From Dechloromonas sp. ZY10 (GTDB taxonomy: Bacteria; Pseudomonadota; Gammaproteobacteria; Burkholderiales; Rhodocyclaceae), in assembly GCF_041378895.1 (NCBI RefSeq), contig NZ_CP144212.1, positions 62,001 to 126,000 on the forward strand: a stretch of DNA of 64,000 nucleotides. The letters run 5' to 3'. The position numbers were made by a program, and so were the translations under genes. How positions within the stretch are numbered: position 1 is the stretch's first letter; the number at the start of each line of letters is the position of its first letter. Under the pieces are notes generated by a model, which worked only from the letters and a program-made list of their open reading frames with translations, did not search any database and was not told the origin of the DNA. This document shows positions 47,446 to 55,536 of the stretch, one piece after another.

Positions 47446-47732
47446 GCGCCTACGAACTGAGCCTGTGGCTGAGCGGTGCCGCCTTCATCGTGCAAACCCT
47501 GGTCGCCGGCCTCGGCATCGAGATCGTCCTCCGCCGCGACGCCGCGCCGCCCGTCCGCCGCATCGCGCTCGCCGCCGCCGTCGCTGCACTGCTGCTCTCG
47601 CTGACCCAGGGCTACGCGCTGGAACTGGCCTTAAGGACGGGCATCTACGACCTGCGCACCGCCGGGCTGCACTGCGTGGTGGCCTTGCTGCAACTCTGGG
47701 TAGGGCGGGGTTTATTGCGGCTGGGGCGCTGA
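47442..47732 (+). CDS. small integral membrane protein, 96 aa, unknown
   Basis: Three hydrophobic segments (LWLSGAAFIVQTLVAGLGIEIV, IALAAAVAALLLSLTQGYAL, LHCVVALLQLWVGRGLLRL) with basic connecting loops. No family recognised. Its ATGA overlap with patB suggests coupled translation. The next 460 bp are repeats, not genes. Confidence 0.65.
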   Translation: MSAYELSLWLSGAAFIVQTLVAGLGIEIVLRRDAAPPVRRIALAAAVAALLLSLTQGYALELALRTGIYDLRTAGLHCVVALLQLWVGRGLLRLGR

Positions 47733-47746
47733 AAACTCGCCGTTTT

Positions 47747-47790
47747 CACGGTCGACGTCTGGAATTTGGGGTTTTTTCGGGTTGACCGTG
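47747..47790. repeat. 44-bp GGTCGACC unit A
   Basis: Ends CACGGTCGAC and GTTGACCGTG are inverted repeats with one mismatch, around a core GGAATTTGGGGTTTTTT. It begins 15 bp after the preceding stop codon. It aligns with the reverse complement of unit D (49118-49160). Confidence 0.75.
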
Positions 47791-47893
47791 GACGCTAGGC
47801 GGATTGGCGGCTTGGTGCCAAATGCGCTGAGGGCCTTCGGGTGAGTCACGGCCATCGTTCTGGCTGACTGAATCTTTTTTGGATTGGGGCTGG

Positions 47894-48092
47894 TTTCCGC
47901 CGTTTGACCGGCGGGCGTACTTTTCTTGTCTTGCCAAGAAAAGTAGCCAAAAGAAGGCGCGCCCACTGCGGCGCCCGGCTGCGCCGGGTGCTCTGCGCTG
48001 CTCGGGCGCAACGGGGGGCTGCGGAACTCGGCCCTGCGGGCCTCAAACAGTCCTCGCCCTTGATCCCGTTGCCCCCTGCGCTGCTCGACGCC
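47894..48092. repeat. left arm of a large inverted repeat
   Basis: Non-coding, about 200 bp. In order: TTTCCGCC, a hairpin CCGGCGGG region, the stem ACTTTTCTTG/CAAGAAAAGT (47919-47944), a GC-rich stretch, GGCTGCGGAACTCGG, CCTGCGGGCCTCAAACAG and TGCGCTGCTCG. The same blocks recur in the same order on the other strand at 48819-49037. It is an island repeat, not a gene: apparent open frames here differ between copies and lack conservation. Confidence 0.8.
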
Positions 48093-48122
48093 GCAGAGGG
48101 CAGGGGAAAACCGTCTCGGTTT

Positions 48123-48163
48123 TACGGTCGACGCAGAAAATGGGCGGTTTTGCAGGTCCGGTG
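48123..48163. repeat. GGTCGACC unit B
   Basis: ACGGTCGAC (48124-48132), core GAAAATGGGCGGTTTT, and a degenerate right end GGTCCGGTG. It lies just inside the left arm, between it and the gene at 48192. Confidence 0.65.
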
Positions 48164-48191
48164 AAAACCATGGTCTATCCCCTGTTCTGTT

Positions 48192-48596
48192 CTATGGATA
48201 CGGCCACGTCACACCATCAAGCCACGTTTCAAGATTGGCTTGGCCAAACTGTTGACCTGAAGTTGAGGGGGTGGAGTAAGTAATATCTGCCGCAGCTAAT
48301 GGAACAACTCCGATATCTGTAGTTGGGTTGTAGCCAGTTGAGCTATTCGCGTCGACTGAAAATTTCTTGATCGTGCGGCCGCTAGCAACGATTTCGCGAG
48401 CAAACGTTCGAAGTAGCATCAATGCAGGAACAACGTGATTGAACCAATCTTCAGTCGGATGACCTGCGTGAAGCTTTGGGTAGCGATAAGCTGTGTTCCC
48501 AAGATGCTCCCAGCCAAGGCGCTCGAATGCTCCTCGAATACGATTCAACTCTACGGACTTGGGTTTATCGAAATCGAAAGTGACAGTAATTGGCAT
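48192..48596 (-). CDS. unknown protein, 134 aa, N-terminal Cas2/VapD-like fold possible
   Basis: The ATG at 48596 is preferred because GGGAG precedes it; the frame is open to 48665. Base composition is clearly less GC-rich than the flanking genes. The protein begins MPITVTFDFDKPKSVELNRI and continues RGAFERLGWEHLGNTAYRYP: a beta strand, a helix and a second strand, like the first half of the ferredoxin-like fold of Cas2 and VapD. That is a pattern impression, not a family match. The rest (DWFNHVVPALMLLRTFAREI) is helical and then Ser/Thr/Gly-rich. It is the only gene in the repeat island. Confidence 0.65.
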   Translation of the reverse strand: MPITVTFDFDKPKSVELNRIRGAFERLGWEHLGNTAYRYPKLHAGHPTEDWFNHVVPALMLLRTFAREIVASGRTIKKFSVDANSSTGYNPTTDIGVVPLAAADITYSTPSTSGQQFGQANLETWLDGVTWPYP

Positions 48597-48726
48597 ATGA
48601 ATACTCCCAAGAAAATTGGGGGCTGGGCACGCTTCTGACCATGGTTGGAATATCCCATCGAGCATACATGCGGAAGTGATATCCGTCTATGACAAAGCTC
48701 TTTCAAATGAAGGCAGATATGCCACT

Positions 48727-48764
48727 GTCGACCGAGAAAACGGCTCATTTTCCCTGTCGACCGT
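48727..48764. repeat. GGTCGACC unit C
   Basis: GTCGACCG (48727-48734) and GTCGACCGT (48756-48764) flank AGAAAACGGCTCATTTTC, the complement of the core in unit B. The two ends are in direct orientation here. Confidence 0.65.
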
Positions 48765-48818
48765 AAAAATCACTCACTCGCACAGCCTTTCAGCCCGAGA
48801 CGCTTTAGGGTCCCATGT

Positions 48819-49037
48819 GGAGCGCCGAGCAACGCAGAGGCCGGCGGAAAAGGGGCGAGGACTGTTTGAGGCCCGCAGGGCCGAGTTCCGCAGCCCCCGC
48901 CGGGTTCGAGTAGCGCAGGGGAGTCGGCGTAGCCGACCGCGTAGCCTGGGTCGCCTTTTAGCTGCGCTAGCAATAGCCTTTGGCTACTTTCTTTTGGCGA
49001 AGCAAAAGAAAGTATGCCCGCCGGTCAGCGGCGGAAA
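48819..49037. repeat. right arm of the large inverted repeat
   Basis: Reverse-complement counterpart of 47894-48092: CTGTTTGAGGCCCGCAGG, CCGAGTTCCGCAGCC, then a stem ACTTTCTTTTG/CAAAAGAAAGT (48986-49013) and CGGCGGAAA. The stem sequence differs from the left arm but pairing is kept by matching changes on both sides. The middle is more diverged than the ends. Confidence 0.8.
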
Positions 49038-49117
49038 GCAGCGCCAATTCAGCCAAGAACCGCCGGCAAACCTCAGTCCCTGCAAGCGGTAACTGGCAAC
49101 CGCCAAAACCCAACCCC

Positions 49118-49160
49118 CACGGTCAACCCAAAAAACCGCCCATTTCCAGTGTCGACCGTT
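49118..49160. repeat. GGTCGACC unit D
   Basis: CACGGTCAAC (49118-49127) and GTCGACCGTT (49151-49160) around AAAAAACCGCCCATTTCC. Its reverse complement lines up with unit A end to end. It closes the island on the right. Confidence 0.75.
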
Positions 49161-49212
49161 GCAGCGACGACACCGGCGCTACTGAAACCGAAGTCGACAC
49201 AAAACCCCGCCT

Positions 49213-49809
49213 TCAGCCTTCTATCCGCCAGACCCCCGCCTCGCTGACCAGCCAGTCAAGCCGCTGGTCGTGGGCTTCCGGGGCGATGCTGGTGAGGCGG
49301 TTGCATTCGAAGCCGACGCCGACGGCAACGGGGCGGGGTTGCAGCGCGGCGAGGGTGCGGTCGAAGAAGCCGCCGCCGTAGCCGAGCCGGTAGCCGGCGG
49401 CGTCGAAGCCGTTGAGCGGGAGCAGGATCAGGTCGGGGGCGAGCCAGTCGCCGCTGACCGGGGTCGGGATGCCGTAGCGGTCGGGGGCCAGTTCGCCGTC
49501 TTCTGCCCATTCACGAAAGGCCAGTGGTGCGGCTTCGGCGACCACCACCGGCAAGGCGATGCGGCTGCCGGCGGCGCGCCAGGCGGCGACGGCGGCGCGC
49601 ACGTCGGGTTCGTGCTTGATCGGCCAGCAGAAGGCGACGCAGCGGGGCGGCGGCAGTGCCGCCAGCAGGCGGGCGGCGATGGCAGCGGAGTGGGCGGCAT
49701 GGGTGGCCGGGTCCAGTGCCGCCCGTCGGGCGATCATTTCGCGCCGCAGTTGGCGGCGGTCGGGCGGGGGTGCCGTGTTATCCTGACCGTCCTGTTTCAT
49801 CTGATTCAT
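49213..49809 (-). CDS. 5-formyltetrahydrofolate cyclo-ligase
   Basis: 198 residues if the ATG at 49809 is used; ATGs at 49818 and 49800 are alternatives and none has a strong ribosome site. RRQLRREMIARRAALDP, DLILLPLNGFDAAGYRLGYGGGFFDRTL (the ATP/folate-binding signature) and VGVGFECNRL identify the family. It converts 5-formyl-THF to methenyl-THF with ATP. Divergent from the transglycosylase, whose start is only 15 bp away, so promoters must overlap the other gene. Confidence 0.9.
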   Translation of the reverse strand: MNQMKQDGQDNTAPPPDRRQLRREMIARRAALDPATHAAHSAAIAARLLAALPPPRCVAFCWPIKHEPDVRAAVAAWRAAGSRIALPVVVAEAAPLAFREWAEDGELAPDRYGIPTPVSGDWLAPDLILLPLNGFDAAGYRLGYGGGFFDRTLAALQPRPVAVGVGFECNRLTSIAPEAHDQRLDWLVSEAGVWRIEG

Positions 49810-49823
49810 TCGATACATCCAGC

Positions 49824-51833
49824 ATGTTGCATTCGTCGTCGCAGCCCATCCGGCCGGGTCTCGGCCTTCGCCTCGCGCATTATCTTCCGAAAAGCCGCCT
49901 GTTCCGCACCTCGCTGCTGGCTCTCCTGGCCTGCCTGGCCCTGCCGGCAACCGCTCAGGACCCGCGCGACACCGCCTTCCTGACCGCCCGCGATGCCTTC
50001 CGCGCCGGCGACCGCAACAAGCTGGAGCGGGCCGCCAGCCAGGTCAATGGTCACGAACTGGCACCCTATGTCGAGAATTACCGGCTGCGGATGTGGATGG
50101 ACCAGGGCGATAGCGCCGCGATCCGCGATTTCCTGCTGCGCCACGACAAGTCCTACGTCGCCGAGAAACTGCGCGGCGACTGGCTGCGCTGGCTGGGCAA
50201 GCGGCAGCAATGGAGCGAGGTGGAGGGCGAATATGCCCGTCTGCTCGCCCCCGAGGCCGACCAGACCTGCTGGCAGCAGCAGGCGCGCTTGCAGCGCAAC
50301 GACTCGGCGGTGCTCGACGAAGCCGGCAAGCTGTGGCTGACCCAGCTGGAGCCGCCCGAGGCCTGTCGTCCGGTGCTTGAAGCCCTGGTCGCCAGCCAGC
50401 GCCTGGGGGTCGACGAGGTCTGGGCGCGCGCCCGCCGCCAGGTCGAGGCCAACCGCCCCGGTCAGGCGCTGAGCACGCTCAATTACCTGCCGGAAAGCCA
50501 GGTCCCGGACGGTCGCAGCTTTGATCAGGCGGTGAGCAGTGGCATGGCCTATCTGGCCAAGCTCCCCGGCAACTGGGCGGGCAGCCGCAGCGGCCGCGAA
50601 CTGGCGGCGATTGCTGTTGCCCGCATCGCCAGCAACGACCCGCGCGCTGCCGCCGAGCAACTGGACAAGCTGCAAGGCAAGTTGCACGACGGCGAACGCC
50701 AGTGGGCGTGGAGCCAGATTGCACTGCAGGCCGCCAAGAAGCATTTGAGCGAGGCCAATGACTGGTACGCCCGGGCCGGTAAGGCGCTCTTGAGCGACGA
50801 GGGCCACCAGTGGCGGGTTCGCGCCGCGTTGCGCGCGCTCGACTGGGGGCGCGTCCGCGATGCGGTGCAGGCGATGCCGCCGGCGCTGGCGGCGCTGCCT
50901 GAATGGACCTACTGGCTGGGCCGCGCCTACCGTGCCGGCGGCCGTACCAGCGAGGCCGATGCGCTGTTTGAGAAGATCGCCGGGCAGGCCAGTTTCTACG
51001 GTAACCTGGCGGACGAAGAGCTGGGCCGCAGCGTACTGCCGCCACCCAAGGCGAGGGCGCCGGATAGCGACGAGCAGAAGGCCGCGCGCGATAACCCGGG
51101 TCTCAAGCGGGCGCTCGCCTTCTTCCGCCTCGACATGCGCACCGAAGCCGTCCGCGAATGGAACTGGGCCTTGCGCGGCATGAGCGACCGCGAACTGCTG
51201 GCTGCGGCCGAACTGGCCAAGAAGCAGCAGATCTGGGACCGGGCGATCAACACCGCCGACAAGACCCGCAACGAACACGATTACAGCCTGCGCTTCCTCG
51301 CGCCCTACGGCGAACAGGTGCGGCCGGCGGCGCAAAACCAGTCGCTTGACGACGCCTGGGTCTATGGCCTGATGCGCCAGGAAAGCCGCTTCATCACCCA
51401 CGCCAAGTCCAATGTTGGCGCCTCAGGTCTGATGCAGCTGATGCCGGCGACCGCCAAGTGGGTGGCCAAGAAAATCGGCCTGCGCGACTTCCATCAGGGT
51501 AAGGTGAACGACACCGAAACCAATGTCCTGCTCGGTACCAGCTACATGCGGCTGGTCATGGAAAACCTCGATAATCATCCGGTGCTGGCTTCGGCCGCCT
51601 ACAACGCCGGCCCCGGCCGCGCCCGTAAATGGCGCGCCGAACGGCCGCTGGAGGGGGCGATCTACGCCGAGACGATTCCCTTTGCCGAGACCCGCGATTA
51701 CGTCAAGAAAGTGATGAGCAACGCGGTCTATTACACGGCGCTGTTCACCGGCCGTCCGGATTCGCTGAAAAACCGCCTCGGCGTGGTTGGGCCGCGTGTC
51801 GGCGAAGGCTTCAAGGACCCGGATCTGCCCTAA
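49824..51833 (+). CDS. soluble lytic murein transglycosylase (Slt70-like)
   Basis: 669 residues from the ATG at 49824. Signal peptide ending PATAQ. Residues about 40-460 are helical superhelix repeats (the U- and L-domains). The catalytic SLT domain near residue 510 has the Glu in MRQESRF, GLMQLMPATAKWV and SYMRLVMENLDNHPVLASAAYNAGPGR. It cleaves peptidoglycan to 1,6-anhydro products in the periplasm. Confidence 0.95.
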   Translation: MLHSSSQPIRPGLGLRLAHYLPKSRLFRTSLLALLACLALPATAQDPRDTAFLTARDAFRAGDRNKLERAASQVNGHELAPYVENYRLRMWMDQGDSAAIRDFLLRHDKSYVAEKLRGDWLRWLGKRQQWSEVEGEYARLLAPEADQTCWQQQARLQRNDSAVLDEAGKLWLTQLEPPEACRPVLEALVASQRLGVDEVWARARRQVEANRPGQALSTLNYLPESQVPDGRSFDQAVSSGMAYLAKLPGNWAGSRSGRELAAIAVARIASNDPRAAAEQLDKLQGKLHDGERQWAWSQIALQAAKKHLSEANDWYARAGKALLSDEGHQWRVRAALRALDWGRVRDAVQAMPPALAALPEWTYWLGRAYRAGGRTSEADALFEKIAGQASFYGNLADEELGRSVLPPPKARAPDSDEQKAARDNPGLKRALAFFRLDMRTEAVREWNWALRGMSDRELLAAAELAKKQQIWDRAINTADKTRNEHDYSLRFLAPYGEQVRPAAQNQSLDDAWVYGLMRQESRFITHAKSNVGASGLMQLMPATAKWVAKKIGLRDFHQGKVNDTETNVLLGTSYMRLVMENLDNHPVLASAAYNAGPGRARKWRAERPLEGAIYAETIPFAETRDYVKKVMSNAVYYTALFTGRPDSLKNRLGVVGPRVGEGFKDPDLP

Positions 51834-51921
51834 TCGCAGTGGCCCGATGCAGGATGCGCCTGCATCGCCACTTTCACGTTAAAATCCTGTTTTTTCGCAC
51901 TAAGTATTCCGGGGTTTCGAA

Positions 51922-52884
51922 ATGGACATCAAAAAGGTCTTGCTGCTGGGGGGTAGCGGTTTCGTCGGTACCTATATCGTCAACCGTCTGGCGCAGCGCG
52001 GCATCCAGGTCACCGTTCCGACCCGTCGGCGCGAGCGGACCAAGGCGCTGATCATCCAGCCCGGCGTCGAGATGCCGGAAGCCAACATCCACTGCCAGGA
52101 GACCCTGAACGAGCTGGTGCGCGGTCATGATGCAGTGATCAACCTGGTCGGCATCCTGCACAGCCGCGACGTGCAGATTCCCTACAGCCGCGACTTTGCC
52201 GAGGCCCACGTCGAACTGCCGAAGAAGATCATCGCTGCCTGCAAGGCTGCCGGCGTCCGCCGCCTGGTGCACATGAGCGCGCTCAAGGCCGACCCCAAGG
52301 GTCCGTCCGAGTACCTCGCCTCCAAGGGTGATGGCGAAGCCGTGGTGCTCGCCGCCCAGGGCGACCTCGATGTCACCGTTTTCCGGCCGTCGGTGATCTT
52401 CGGCCTCGGCGATTCCTTCCTGGCCACCTTTGCCAAGGTGTTGAAGAAGGCCCCGATCTTCCCGCTCGGTTTTGGCCATGCCCGCTTCCAGCCGGTCTGG
52501 GTGGCTGATGTTGCCGATGCCTTCGTCAACTCGCTGAACGACGAAGCCAGCTTCGGCCAGGCCTACGATCTGGTTGGTCCGAAGACCTATACCTTGCGCG
52601 AACTGGTCGATTACACCAAGGAACTGACCCGCAGTCAGGCCAGCGTGATCGCCCTCTCCGAAGGCTGGGCCTACCTGCAGGCCGGCCTGATGTGGCTGGC
52701 ACCGCAGCCGCTGCTGTCGCCGGACAACCTGCGTTCGATGCAGATCGATAGCGTTGCCGACGCCAGCAGCCAGCCGCCGGCCGGTTGGCAGCCGACGGCG
52801 CTGGAAGCGGTGGCGCCGAGCTACGTCGCACTCAACACGCCGAAGGGGAAGCTCGACAGCTTCCGTTTCCGCGCCGGGCGTTAA
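51922..52884 (+). CDS. NDUFA9-like NAD(P)-binding protein
   Basis: 320 residues, extended SDR fold: LLLGGSGFVGTYIVNRL is the dinucleotide-binding motif and MSALKADPKGPSEYLASKGDGE carries a Tyr-x-x-x-Lys-like element. The family includes complex I subunit NDUFA9 and bacterial relatives. Catalytic activity uncertain. 88 bp after the transglycosylase; a 33-bp gap to cca. Confidence 0.9.
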   Translation: MDIKKVLLLGGSGFVGTYIVNRLAQRGIQVTVPTRRRERTKALIIQPGVEMPEANIHCQETLNELVRGHDAVINLVGILHSRDVQIPYSRDFAEAHVELPKKIIAACKAAGVRRLVHMSALKADPKGPSEYLASKGDGEAVVLAAQGDLDVTVFRPSVIFGLGDSFLATFAKVLKKAPIFPLGFGHARFQPVWVADVADAFVNSLNDEASFGQAYDLVGPKTYTLRELVDYTKELTRSQASVIALSEGWAYLQAGLMWLAPQPLLSPDNLRSMQIDSVADASSQPPAGWQPTALEAVAPSYVALNTPKGKLDSFRFRAGR

Positions 52885-52917
52885 GCCCAGCGTTTGCGCA
52901 CCCGGCAGGCGTCGACT

Positions 52918-54153
52918 GTGGACATCTACCTCGTCGGCGGCGCCGTGCGCGATGCACTCCTCGGGCGTGCTGATGCCGACCGCGATTACGTGGTCGTTGG
53001 CAGCACGCCCGAAGCCATGTTGGCGGCCGACTTCCGGCCGGTCGGCAAGGATTTTCCGGTTTTCCTCCACCCCGCGACGCACGAGGAATACGCGCTGGCG
53101 CGCACCGAGCGCAAGACCGGCCCCGGCTACCACGGCTTTGCCTTCCACGCCGCACCTGAAGTCACGCTGGAAGAAGACCTCGCCCGCCGCGACCTGACCA
53201 TCAACGCCATCGCCCAGGATGCGCAAGGCGGCCTGATCGACCCTTTCCACGGTCAACGCGATCTGCAGGCCAGAATTCTCCGTCACGTCGGCCCGGCCTT
53301 TGTCGAAGACCCGGTGCGCATCCTCCGGCTGGCGCGCTTTGCCGCGCGCTTTGCCGATTTTTCGGTGGCCCCGGAAACCCTGGCGCTGATGCGGCAGATG
53401 GTCGCCGCCGGCGAGGTCGATCACCTGGTGCCGGAGCGGGTCTGGCAGGAACTGGCCAAGGGACTGATGGAAGAGCGGCCGGCCCGGATGTTCGAGGTGC
53501 TGCGCGAATGCGGCGCACTGGCCCGGCTGCTGCCCGAGGTCGACGCGCTGTTCGGCGTGCCGCAGCGCGCCGACTACCACCCGGAAATTGATGCCGGCGT
53601 GCATACGCTGATGGCGGTCGATGAGAGTGCCCGCCATGGCTACGCGCTGGCGGTGCGCTTCGCAGCGCTGACCCACGACCTCGGCAAGGCGACCACGCCG
53701 GCCGATATTCTGCCGCGCCATATCGGCCACGAGGAACGTAGCGTGCCGTTGGTCGAGGGCCTGAGTGCCCGTCTGCGGGTCCCGAGCGAATGCCGCGAAC
53801 TGGCGTTGCTGATGGCGCGTCACCATGGTCCCATCCATCGCGTTGCCGATCTGCGTGCGGCGACCATCGTTGGCCTGCTCGAAAAAACCGACGCCTTCCG
53901 CCGTCCCGAGCGCTTCAGCCAGTTGCTCGAAGCCTGTCGCTGCGACTACAACGGCCGTGGTGGCTGGCAGGACCGCGACTACATCTCACCCCCGATTTTC
54001 CGGCAGGCGCTGGCGGCGGCAAATGCGGTGGCGGCCGGCGAAATCGCCCGCCAGTGTGCGGACAAGACGCGGATTCCCGAGCGCATTCACGCGGCTCGCG
54101 TCACTGCCGTCAAGCAGGCATTAAACAAGCCGGCTGACGAGCCAGAGGAGTAG
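52918..54153 (+). CDS. cca: CCA-adding tRNA nucleotidyltransferase (bifunctional type)
   Basis: 411 residues starting with GTG at 52918; a TTG upstream is possible. YLVGGAVRDALLGR and DADRDYVVVG give the nucleotidyltransferase motifs; RRDLTINAIAQD and LRLARFAARF follow; an HD domain (THDLGKATTP) occupies the C-terminal half, as in E. coli Cca with phosphohydrolase activity. It completes tRNA 3' ends. The last 33 bp overlap the convergent DUF2905 gene. The GTG start overlaps a GTCGACTGTGGAC copy of the dispersed motif. Confidence 0.95.
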   Translation: MDIYLVGGAVRDALLGRADADRDYVVVGSTPEAMLAADFRPVGKDFPVFLHPATHEEYALARTERKTGPGYHGFAFHAAPEVTLEEDLARRDLTINAIAQDAQGGLIDPFHGQRDLQARILRHVGPAFVEDPVRILRLARFAARFADFSVAPETLALMRQMVAAGEVDHLVPERVWQELAKGLMEERPARMFEVLRECGALARLLPEVDALFGVPQRADYHPEIDAGVHTLMAVDESARHGYALAVRFAALTHDLGKATTPADILPRHIGHEERSVPLVEGLSARLRVPSECRELALLMARHHGPIHRVADLRAATIVGLLEKTDAFRRPERFSQLLEACRCDYNGRGGWQDRDYISPPIFRQALAAANAVAAGEIARQCADKTRIPERIHAARVTAVKQALNKPADEPEE

Positions 54154-54318
54154 CGAGAACAACAGCGTGGTGGCAAAGGGGAAATGATAGCTGCGGCCGC
54201 GAAAACGGACCGCAATATCTCCCGGCAGCTGGCCGAAACGGATGAAGCGGGCGAGATGCGGCGCGATCAGCCCGAGCAGGAATATCGCCAGCACTAAGGT
54301 CAGTATCCACTTCAGCAT
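54121..54318 (-). CDS. DUF2905 small membrane protein
   Basis: 65 residues. A span ILTLVLAIFLLGLIAP, then HLARFIRFGQLPGDIAVRFRGRSYHFPF (the DUF2905 core) and a second span (TTLLFSLLLWLVSRLV). Function unknown. Overlaps the convergent cca 3' end by 33 bp. Confidence 0.88.
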   Translation of the reverse strand: MLKWILTLVLAIFLLGLIAPHLARFIRFGQLPGDIAVRFRGRSYHFPFATTLLFSLLLWLVSRLV

Positions 54319-54390
54319 TGCAGCCGGTCATCCGGATGAGAGTCTAGGTGCGGCAGAATAGCCGGTTTCGCTGCCGTTGGCCAAATTAAC

Positions 54391-54417
54391 GGCCGTGTTC
54401 ACGGTCAACCCCGATTT
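54391..54417. repeat. GGTCAACC half element upstream of the hydrolase
   Basis: GGCCGTGTTCACGGTCAACC followed by CCGATTTTTAAGG in the spacer between DUF2905 and the hydrolase. It matches one end of the 44-bp unit with its T-rich core; the second end is missing. Confidence 0.5.
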
Positions 54418-54430
54418 TTAAGGATTTCTG

Positions 54431-55249
54431 ATGATGGAAAAGCGCAGCGTTGCCGGTCTTGAGGTCTATTCCGCACTGCCGACTGACGCCAACGGCAAGG
54501 CGCCGCTGCTGTTCGTTCACGGTGCCTTCGCCGGCGGCTGGATGTGGCGTGAAACCTTCATGCCCTTTTTGGCTGCCGCCGGCTTTGCCTGTTATGCCCT
54601 TTCATTGCGCGGCCACGGCGGTAGCGAGGGGCGTGAGCGGATCGCCTGGCATTCGATCGGCGACTATGTCGATGACCTGGCGACAATTGCCGGCTGGATT
54701 GCCGATCAGCATGGGCAGGCGCCGGTGCTGGTCGGGCATTCGATGGGCGGTTTCGTGGTTCAGAAATATCTGGAACGGCAAGCCGTGCCCGGGGCCGTGC
54801 TGCTCTGCTCGGTGCCGCCGCAAGGCCTGATTGCGGCGCAGTTCCACCTGCTGCTGCAAAAGCCGCAACTGTTTGCTGAAATCAACCGCATCCTGGCCGG
54901 CGAGTACACCGATACTGAAACCCTGCGTGAAGCGTTGTTCGCTGGCGAGGTCGCCGAAGAAATGTTGCAGGACTGGCTGGGCCAGATGCAGAACGAATCG
55001 CAGCGAGCGATCTGGGACATGTCGATGTTCAACCTGCCGCAAGTGTGGCGCATGCACCGTTCTCCGATGCTGATCCTCGGCGCCGAGAAGGACATGCTGG
55101 TACCGGCTTTCCTGGTCCAGACCACTGCACATACTTATGGCCTCGACTGCCATTTGTTCCGCGACATGGGGCACGCGGTGACCCATGAAAAGGAATGGCC
55201 GCAGGTGGCTGCGGCCATTCGTGACTGGGTGCTGACGCTGCCCGCCTGA
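54431..55249 (+). CDS. alpha/beta hydrolase
   Basis: 272 residues. FVHGAFAGGWMWRE (oxyanion), GHSMGGFVVQKYL (nucleophile Ser), LGAEKDMLVP (Asp) and RDMGHAVTHEKEW (His) give the full triad. No signal peptide. Substrate unknown. AAGGA precedes the ATG. Confidence 0.9.
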   Translation: MMEKRSVAGLEVYSALPTDANGKAPLLFVHGAFAGGWMWRETFMPFLAAAGFACYALSLRGHGGSEGRERIAWHSIGDYVDDLATIAGWIADQHGQAPVLVGHSMGGFVVQKYLERQAVPGAVLLCSVPPQGLIAAQFHLLLQKPQLFAEINRILAGEYTDTETLREALFAGEVAEEMLQDWLGQMQNESQRAIWDMSMFNLPQVWRMHRSPMLILGAEKDMLVPAFLVQTTAHTYGLDCHLFRDMGHAVTHEKEWPQVAAAIRDWVLTLPA

Positions 55250-55286
55250 ACGGCAGGGAGGCCGGCCTGGCGCGGCGGCTGCCGCT

Positions 55287-55478
55287 TCAGGCCCTGACGT
55301 CGACGCTGTTGCCGAGATGTGGCGGGTTGCTTGGCGGCTGCGGCAGGGCGGCGATCAGTTGCATGGCAGCCTGTTCCTGCACGTCGAGCGCCTTCTTGAA
55401 CACCGTCGTCGCCACTTCGCTGGCGACCTGAGTATTGCTCATCGAGGTGGCCATAGCAGCAATTGAGGTGGCATCCAT
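55287..55478 (-). CDS. YjfB-like putative motility protein
   Basis: 63 residues from the ATG at 55478. MDATSIAAMATSMSNTQVAS, then VATTVFKKALDVQEQAAMQLIAALP and a Pro/Asn-rich end (NPPHLGNSVDVRA) match the small YjfB group. Function unknown. Divergent from the next gene, whose start is 58 bp away. Confidence 0.8.
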   Translation of the reverse strand: MDATSIAAMATSMSNTQVASEVATTVFKKALDVQEQAAMQLIAALPQPPSNPPHLGNSVDVRA

Positions 55479-55536
55479 GACAATTCGTTCCGGGTGATAA
55501 TCGTGTTTCAGTTTAATCGACTTTACCGCTAATGCA

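Noticed and set aside
48616-49092. 158-residue frame in the right arm of the island
   Set aside because: It crosses unit C and arm 2. The equivalent frame in arm 1 is different, so the reading frame is not conserved between copies.
47733-49212. Island as a classical insertion sequence or integron
   Set aside because: No transposase or integrase frame, no clear target duplication and no attC-like site were found.
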